From assembly GCA_937927445.1 (NCBI GenBank), contig CALAOB010000052.1:1-29834 (forward strand): a DNA stretch of 29,834 nucleotides, given 5' to 3'. Below, piece by piece: positions 24,521 to 29,834 of this stretch. Source of the stretch: an uncultured Oribacterium sp. (GTDB taxonomy: Bacteria > Bacillota > Clostridia > Lachnospirales > Lachnospiraceae). The position numbers and the translations under genes were made by a program. Position 1 is the first letter of the stretch. Each line of letters starts with the position of its first letter. Under the pieces are notes generated by a model. The model was not told the origin of the DNA. It worked only from the letters and a program-made list of their open reading frames with translations, and searched no databases.

Positions 24521-24549
24521 ACTCTAACAGAAGTCCCCCGGCTTGTCAA
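24521..24549 (-). promoter_or_regulatory. Promoter of rpsO
   Basis: TTGACA (24549-24544) and TAGAGT (24526-24521), 17-base spacing, on the minus strand. It leaves a leader of about 95 nt before rpsO, long enough for the S15 feedback structures known in other bacteria, although no specific one is recognised here. Confidence 0.8.
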
Positions 24550-24592
24550 TCGCTTATTAGCCGGAACAGGGCACTTTTTCGGGATATTTGTA

Positions 24593-24640
24593 GTAACCGT
24601 TCAGCCGAGGGTGAAGAAGCCATCCCAGCTGAACGGTTAC
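24593..24640. repeat. 13-bp perfect inverted repeat after the truB-ribF gene
   Basis: GTAACCGTTCAGC (24593-24605) and GCTGAACGGTTAC (24628-24640), 22-base loop. GGATATTT occurs in direct orientation just outside both arms (24582-24589 and 24641-24648). There is no U tract on either side. It could be a U-less terminator or a small mobile or dispersed repeat. Confidence 0.65.
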
Positions 24641-24687
24641 GGATATTTCAGCGTGTTCGGACCGAACATCCTCTTTTGGTCCCGGGC

Positions 24688-26286
24688 TCAGATGCTTCCG
24701 AGCTCCATCGGCCAGGCGGCTGTTGCGGCGACATCCCGCTCAAGCTGTGCCTTCAGCTCGTCGATCGAAGCGAACTTATGCTGGTCGCGGAGTCGCTTTA
24801 TAAACTCGACGCGGATCTTCTTTCCATAGAGGTCTCCGTGGTAATCGAGGACATAGGTCTCGATGGAGGTCGGATTATCGTCGGCGATGGTCGGATTCGT
24901 CCCGACGTTCGTCATACCACGATATAGCTGCTGCCCGATCAGGATGCGGGTGATATAGACGCCCGGCTTCGGATTCAGCTTTCCTTCCTTCGGGAGGATG
25001 TTTGCGGTCGGGAAACCGATCGACGCGCCGATCTCCTTTCCGCGCATCACGGTGCCGCTCAGCGCCACATGACGGCCGAGCAGTTCGGCGGCCTTTTCAA
25101 CATTGCCCTTCTCGATCTCCTCGCGGATGAAGGTGCTGGAGATCTCGCGTTCCTTTCCGTTTTCGTCCAGGACTTCCTTTTTCTGAATCACATGGACCTC
25201 GTAGCCGTACTTCGGAGCGCGTGCTTCGAGGAGCGCGGCATTTCCCTGCGCCTTATACCCGAAGGTACAGTCCGTGCCCACGACGATATCCGACGCGTGC
25301 ATGCCTTCGACCAGGACGGTACGCAGGAAATCCTCTGCAGAGACGCCCATGGTCTCCCGGTTCACCGGATAGGAAAAGACATAGTCGAAGCCGAGGTTGC
25401 GAAGGCGTGTCAGGTGCTCGTCGCTGCTCGAAATCGTGTCCTGACGGACGCCGGTGAGGACGTCCTTCGGATTTGCACTGAAGGTCAGGAGCGCTGTTTT
25501 CCGGTGCTTCTCCTTCGCGATGCGGAACATGTTCTCGAAGATGAGCTGGTGACCGAGATGGCTGCCGTCGAACTTTCCGAAGGAAACGACCGCCGGCTCC
25601 GGGACATACATCGGTGGCTTCACGATACGGATCAGCTCGCCCCGCGCCTCATACCCGGCGATCTCCTCGATGGTCCGGCTGTCGGAGATCGAGAACTGAC
25701 CGACACGTGTACGCTTCAGTGCAGACATCGCGGCACCACAGCCGAGCTTCTCCCCGATATCCTTGATCAGTGTACGGATATAGGTGCCCTTCGAGCAGGT
25801 GACGGTCATCCGTACGTATGGGAGGTCAATGTTGTCGACCGTGATGTCGTGGATGGTGATGCGGTTCGGCTTCCGCTCGATGACCTTTCCCTGCCGGGCG
25901 AGGTCGTAGAGCTTCTGTCCGTTCACCTTTTTCGCACTGTACATCGGCGGAATCTGGTCATAAGAGCCGACGAAGCTCTGCGCGGCTGCGCGGAGCTCCT
26001 CTTCGCTGAGATCGACCGGATGCTCGCTGAGAATCGTTCCGGTCGTATCCTCGGTATCGGTCAGGATGCCGAGCTTCATCTCCGCCTCATAGACCTTTTC
26101 AGTCGCTTCGATCGAGGAGACCAGCTTCGTCGCCGTACCGGCACAGATCACCAGTACACCCTCGGCCATCGGGTCGAGGGTGCCGGTATGTCCTATTTTC
26201 TTTTCATGAAGGATGGCACGAAGCTTCTTCGTGACGTCGAAGCTCGTCCAGCCCTTCTCTTTATAAACATTGATAATTCCGTCCAT
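24688..26286 (-). CDS. truB-ribF: TruB-RibF fusion: tRNA pseudouridine-55 synthase core + FAD synthetase/riboflavin kinase
   Basis: One 532-residue frame. Residues 1-225 are the TruB catalytic domain with HTGTLDP (catalytic Asp38), YSAKKVNGQKLYDLAR (116-131) and KGTYIRTLIKDIG (166-178); TruB makes pseudouridine 55 in the T loop of tRNAs. The C-terminal PUA-like part of ordinary TruB (total about 300) is missing. From about 230 a complete RibF follows. The nucleotidyltransferase carries GKFDGSHLGH (237-246), VGTDCTFGYKAQGN (336-349) and SSTFIR (383-388). The riboflavin kinase carries GFPTAN (424-429) and the likely catalytic Glu476 (SIETYVLDYHGDLYG). RibF converts riboflavin to FMN and FAD. 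Start ATG 26286, with AAGGGA three bases upstream overlapping the nrnA stop. No stop or frame break separates the halves. Confidence 0.93.
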   Translation of the reverse strand: MDGIINVYKEKGWTSFDVTKKLRAILHEKKIGHTGTLDPMAEGVLVICAGTATKLVSSIEATEKVYEAEMKLGILTDTEDTTGTILSEHPVDLSEEELRAAAQSFVGSYDQIPPMYSAKKVNGQKLYDLARQGKVIERKPNRITIHDITVDNIDLPYVRMTVTCSKGTYIRTLIKDIGEKLGCGAAMSALKRTRVGQFSISDSRTIEEIAGYEARGELIRIVKPPMYVPEPAVVSFGKFDGSHLGHQLIFENMFRIAKEKHRKTALLTFSANPKDVLTGVRQDTISSSDEHLTRLRNLGFDYVFSYPVNRETMGVSAEDFLRTVLVEGMHASDIVVGTDCTFGYKAQGNAALLEARAPKYGYEVHVIQKKEVLDENGKEREISSTFIREEIEKGNVEKAAELLGRHVALSGTVMRGKEIGASIGFPTANILPKEGKLNPKPGVYITRILIGQQLYRGMTNVGTNPTIADDNPTSIETYVLDYHGDLYGKKIRVEFIKRLRDQHKFASIDELKAQLERDVAATAAWPMELGSI

Positions 26287-26293
26287 AGTTCCC

Positions 26294-27271
26294 TTAAAGC
26301 CGATTGGATACGAAATCCGGTGCATCCATCTGCTTCGAAAGCTCCTTCGTAATGTTGTTCATCACATCATGGTAGGAGCCCTGAAGTGTACAGCCGGCGG
26401 CCATTTTGTGGCCACCACCACCGAAGGTCATCGCCACCTTCGCTACATCCAGCTGGTTATTATTGCTCCGGAGACTGACCTTGAAGTTCTGATTGCTCAT
26501 TTCATACATGAACATCGCGCAGTCGATGCCTCTCGTCTCCCGCATGGTGCTGACGATACTGTCTACATCCCGGGAGGTGACCTGGTAGAACTTCATATCC
26601 TTACAGGTCAGCCAGCCTGCGAGACAGCGATGATCCATCAGCATCAGGCTTTCCATCAGTACGCGACCGAGTACCTGCTGCTGTGCATAGGTTTTCGTAT
26701 AGTAGCTGTCGTCGATGATACGGCCGAAATCGAGGCCCTTCGTCATCAGGAAGCCGGCGATTTCCATCGTATGCTGCGAGGTGCAGCTGTACTTGAAGAT
26801 GCCGGTATCATGTGCGATGCCGAGATAGAGGCACTCGGCTACCTTTGCATCGATGTAGCTCGTATCCATCAGATCATAGACGACCTCGGAGGCACTCGAA
26901 GCATCTGGACGGATGGAGCCATGCGGGAACTGCTGTGCGCCCGGAACGTGATGATCCGCCACAAACAGCTCCTTCGCATTCTCTGCGAGGCTTCGGAAAT
27001 CGCCGACACGATCATAGCCGTTACAGTCACAGATAATACAGAGATCATACTTCCGATCGGAAGGTGTATGCACGATGGTATCGATGCCCGGAAGGAAATC
27101 ATACTTTTCGTTTGCAATCTGCAGGTAAACATTCACCTTCTTATCAGGATACTGATTCAGAATATAATGCTTCGTGCCCAGGGTTGAGCCGAGACAGTCC
27201 CCGTCCGGGTTCGTATGGCCCAGGATGCAGATACTGTCTGCCCTATTAATCATCTGCTGAAATTCATTCAT
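26294..27271 (-). CDS. nrnA: DHH/DHHA1 phosphoesterase (NrnA-type nanoRNase/pAp phosphatase)
   Basis: A 325-residue cytoplasmic enzyme. Manganese-binding DHH domain: GHTNPDGD (18-25; H19, D23, D25), CDC with D82, the DHH motif at 106-108 and D155 in GIAHDTGIF. The C-terminal DHHA1 substrate domain has GGGGHKMAAG (284-293). The family degrades very short RNA oligonucleotides and 3'-phosphoadenosine 5'-phosphate, and some members hydrolyse cyclic dinucleotide products. It sits between rbfA and truB as in many Firmicutes. I prefer ATG 27271 because GGAGAAGG lies about eight bases before it; ATG 27289 is in frame but would bury this RBS in coding sequence. Confidence 0.93.
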   Translation of the reverse strand: MNEFQQMINRADSICILGHTNPDGDCLGSTLGTKHYILNQYPDKKVNVYLQIANEKYDFLPGIDTIVHTPSDRKYDLCIICDCNGYDRVGDFRSLAENAKELFVADHHVPGAQQFPHGSIRPDASSASEVVYDLMDTSYIDAKVAECLYLGIAHDTGIFKYSCTSQHTMEIAGFLMTKGLDFGRIIDDSYYTKTYAQQQVLGRVLMESLMLMDHRCLAGWLTCKDMKFYQVTSRDVDSIVSTMRETRGIDCAMFMYEMSNQNFKVSLRSNNNQLDVAKVAMTFGGGGHKMAAGCTLQGSYHDVMNNITKELSKQMDAPDFVSNRL

Positions 27272-27310
27272 CAATCGTACCTTCTCCATATATCAACATA
27301 TCAAGCGTGA

Positions 27311-27748
27311 TTATGCTTCGTCCGACGGTGCTTCCGAAGAATCCTCTGTATCCTCCGCGGATACCGAAGCGTTCGTCTCCGAACTGCGCTTCGCAGCATC
27401 CTCTTCATTCACCTTACGGATCAGCTCGTCCATATGCGCTCCATACATGATGGAGTGATCAGCGACGAACTGAAGCTCCGGTGTATGCCGGAGATTGACG
27501 GTCTGTGCAAGCTCACGGCGCAGGAAGCCACTGGCGGCCTTCAGGCCCTCCATGGTCTTCGCAAGCGATTCCTCGCTGCCGAGCACAGAGATATATACCT
27601 TACAGTACTGGAGGTCCGGTGTGACCTCGGCGTCGGTGACCGACGTCATCGGGGACACACGCGGATCCTTCAGGTCACGGATTGCTACGGAAAGCTCTCG
27701 CATGACCTCTGCGTTAATTCTTGTATTTTTTACAGAACCTTTTTTCAA
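27311..27748 (-). CDS. rbfA: 30S ribosome-binding factor A
   Basis: A 145-residue small-subunit maturation factor with the usual KH-type fold (about 1-110): NTRINAEVMRELS, DPRVSPMTSVTDAEVTPDLQ and LRHTPELQFVADHSI. A Ser/Glu/Asp-rich acidic tail of about 30 residues follows and is not needed in most homologues. It starts with TTG at 27748, whose TTGA overlaps the infB stop by four bases; AGAGG lies seven bases upstream inside infB. This supports tight coupling of infB and rbfA. Confidence 0.95.
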   Translation of the reverse strand: MKKGSVKNTRINAEVMRELSVAIRDLKDPRVSPMTSVTDAEVTPDLQYCKVYISVLGSEESLAKTMEGLKAASGFLRRELAQTVNLRHTPELQFVADHSIMYGAHMDELIRKVNEEDAAKRSSETNASVSAEDTEDSSEAPSDEA

Positions 27749-29802
27749 CGCTTAACCTCTTCCATTACATATGCTTCAACATAATCCTCAAGCTCGATCT
27801 CATTGAAGCCCTCGAATACAAGACCACACTCGTAGCCGGCCTTGACTTCCTTTACGTCATCCTTGAAGCGCTTTACAGATGCGATTGCGCCCTCCCAGAT
27901 CTTATCCTGCTTCGGGCCACGGAAGATGCGGGCCTTGGCACCTCTCTGTACGAGACCGTCCTTGACCATACATCCTGCGATGTTGCCGACACCGGACGCC
28001 TTGAAGATCTGACGGATCTCGGCGTGGCCGATCACCTTCTCCTCGAAGACAGGGGCCAACATGCCCTTCATCGCATTCTCGATATCCTCGGTTGCCTTAT
28101 AGATGATGTCATAGAGACGAACATCGACATGCTCACGCTCTGCGATTTCACGTGCGGTCGCATCCGGCTTGACATCGAAACCGATGACGATGGCGTTCGA
28201 CGCACTTGCGAGTACGACATCGGACTCGTTGATCGCACCGACACCGGAGTGGATAACCTTTACGGCTACCTCCTCGTTCCGGATCTTCTCAAGCGCATCC
28301 TTGACGGCCTCTACAGAACCCTGAACATCGGCCTTGACCACGAGCGGAAGCTCCTTGATCTCGCCGGCCTTGATCTGATCGAAGAGTGCATCGAGGGATA
28401 CCTTCTTCTTGGACTCCTCGACCATCTTCTGCTTGCTCTCTGTGACGAAGGCGGCAGCATAGGCCTTGGCCTCCTTCTCGTTGTCCTTCACCTGGAAGAT
28501 CTCACCCGCATTTGGAACGGAGCTGAGACCGAGGATCTCACACGGCTGTGAAGGTACGGCCTTCTTGATGCGCTTACCCTTATCGTCGGTCATCGCACGA
28601 ACCTTACCATACGCAGAACCGACGGCGACGACATCGCCCTGGTGAAGCGTTCCCTTCTGGACGAGGAGACGTGCAACCGGGCCCTTGCCGCGGTCGAGCT
28701 CTGCCTCGATGACAACGCCATACGCTGCACGGTTCGGGTTTGCCTTCAGCTCCATCACATCCGCCTGGAGAATGATATTCTCGAGCAGGTCATCGATGCC
28801 CATACCGGTCTTCGCAGATACCGGAACACAGATGACATCTCCGCCATACTCCTCCGGGATGAGGTCATACTTCATCAGCTCCTGCTTTACCTTATCCGGG
28901 TTTGCCGTCGGCTTATCCATCTTATTGATGGCGACGATGATCGGTGTGTTTGCGGCCTTTGCGTGGTTGATCGCCTCGACGGTCTGCGGCATGACACCAT
29001 CATCCGATGCAACGACGAGCACAGCGATATCGGTCGACTGCGCACCACGCATACGCATCGCGGTGAAGGCTTCGTGGCCCGGTGTATCGAGGAAGGTGAT
29101 GACTCTGTCTTCGTCATTTACATTGACCTTTACCTGGTAAGCACCGATGGACTGTGTGATACCACCGGCCTCGCGTGAGGTCACATTTGTATTACGGATG
29201 GCATCGAGGATAGAGGTTTTACCATGATCGACGTGACCCATAACGCAGACGACAGGCGGTCTGGTGACCATCTCGTCATCGGAGTCCTCGACGTCATCCT
29301 TTACGAGCTCGGCGATGACATCGACCTTCTCCTCCTTCTCGCAGAGGATCTCATAATCAACCGCGATGTTCTCTGCATCCTCGTAGGAGATCTCTGTGTT
29401 CAGGGTAACCATCTTGCCCTGCATAAAGAGCTTCTTGATGATTTCAGCCGCCTTGATGCGCATCTTGTCCGCAAGATCCTTGATGGTGATCACCTCAGGA
29501 ATCGTGATGGACTTGATCTCCTCCTCTACCGGCTTCACAACCTCCGGCTTGATGAACGCGCCCTTGCCGGTCTTCTTCTTGTAGGAGACCTCATCGGCTC
29601 TCTCGTAGGACTGCTCTGCCGTATACTTGTTCTGCTTACGGTTGTTCCGGTTCCGCTTTGCTGCCTCCGCCTTCTCGTTATCGAAATTCTTATTTCCGAA
29701 GGTCTTTCCGGCCACCGGCTTATGCGCTACGCGGTTCTGAGTCGGCTTCGAAGCGACATCGACGGCTGGTGCAGCACCTGCGCCTGCCGGACGTCTCGTA
29801 CC
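27745..29802 (-). CDS. infB: Translation initiation factor IF-2 (5' end missing)
   Basis: GTPase that places initiator tRNA on the ribosome. About 685 native codons are present and the N-terminal part is cut by the contig end. Visible: a Lys/Arg/Asn-rich linker, an IF2_N-type domain (ITIKDLADKMRIKAAEIIKK), the G domain with GHVDHGKTS, DTPGHEAF, NKMD and SAKTG, then domains II-IV to the stop at 27745. The open frame can be read further to 29832, but its first ten residues (MGSEMCIRDS) are a translation of the Nextera adapter, not protein. The C-terminus is complete and overlaps rbfA by four bases. Confidence 0.97.
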   Translation of the reverse strand, partial: GTRRPAGAGAAPAVDVASKPTQNRVAHKPVAGKTFGNKNFDNEKAEAAKRNRNNRKQNKYTAEQSYERADEVSYKKKTGKGAFIKPEVVKPVEEEIKSITIPEVITIKDLADKMRIKAAEIIKKLFMQGKMVTLNTEISYEDAENIAVDYEILCEKEEKVDVIAELVKDDVEDSDDEMVTRPPVVCVMGHVDHGKTSILDAIRNTNVTSREAGGITQSIGAYQVKVNVNDEDRVITFLDTPGHEAFTAMRMRGAQSTDIAVLVVASDDGVMPQTVEAINHAKAANTPIIVAINKMDKPTANPDKVKQELMKYDLIPEEYGGDVICVPVSAKTGMGIDDLLENIILQADVMELKANPNRAAYGVVIEAELDRGKGPVARLLVQKGTLHQGDVVAVGSAYGKVRAMTDDKGKRIKKAVPSQPCEILGLSSVPNAGEIFQVKDNEKEAKAYAAAFVTESKQKMVEESKKKVSLDALFDQIKAGEIKELPLVVKADVQGSVEAVKDALEKIRNEEVAVKVIHSGVGAINESDVVLASASNAIVIGFDVKPDATAREIAEREHVDVRLYDIIYKATEDIENAMKGMLAPVFEEKVIGHAEIRQIFKASGVGNIAGCMVKDGLVQRGAKARIFRGPKQDKIWEGAIASVKRFKDDVKEVKAGYECGLVFEGFNEIELEDYVEAYVMEEVKR

Positions 29803-29803
29803 G

Positions 29804-29834
29804 CTGTCTCTTATACACATCTCCGAGCCCACGA
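29804..29834. other. Tn5 mosaic end/Nextera sequencing adapter (artefact)
   Basis: CTGTCTCTTATACACATCT (29804-29822) is the 19-bp Tn5 mosaic end, followed by CCGAGCCCACGA, the start of the standard Nextera read-2 adapter. It is library sequence left at the contig end. Genuine genome stops at 29803. Confidence 0.98.

Overview
The window is a 29.8 kb piece of a moderately GC-rich (>50% by eye) Firmicute genome, most likely a Lachnospiraceae-type Clostridium relative. The evidence is a T-box-controlled thrS, AGGAGG-type ribosome binding sites before almost every gene, LAAC/LSAC lipoproteins, YesM/AraC-type two-component proteins, and the order infB-rbfA-nrnA-truB/ribF-rpsO-pnp. Nearly all genes lie on the minus strand, so they are best read from right to left. 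The last 31 bases (29804-29834) are Tn5/Nextera adapter rather than genome, so the true contig ends inside infB.

Right block (29803 to 18216, minus): a translation and RNA-metabolism cluster. It holds 5'-truncated infB, rbfA (TTG start overlapping the infB stop), the DHH phosphoesterase nrnA, a single ORF fusing the TruB pseudouridine-synthase core to a complete RibF, rpsO with its own promoter and terminator, pnp behind a long structured leader, gltX, and a UvrD/PcrA-like helicase whose start codon lies in a 10-bp inverted repeat.

Middle block (18100 to 13090, minus): an OmpR-type regulator and its sensor kinase (4-bp overlap), a 76-residue protein of unknown function, a membrane-anchored M28-like protein that appears to have lost zinc ligands, and an AEC-family transporter. 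A plus-strand island (11653-12972) holds a DNPH1/Rcl-like 2'-deoxynucleotide N-hydrolase, tRNA-Pro(UGG) with promoter and terminator, and a small, very Ala-rich secreted protein with codon use unlike its neighbours.

Left block (11497 to 2753, minus): six genes that look like one sensing and uptake system. A lipoprotein binding protein, a YesM-type kinase and an AraC-type response regulator resemble the staphylococcal HptA-HptS-HptR arrangement. They are followed by a second large lipoprotein, a fused double permease and an ABC ATPase with two large insertions, resembling AfuABC. I infer import of a phosphorylated or otherwise anionic organic solute under control of the tripartite sensor. Beyond these lie a T-box leader, a ThrRS without a TGS domain, and the start of a TRIC-family channel gene that overlaps the thrS stop.
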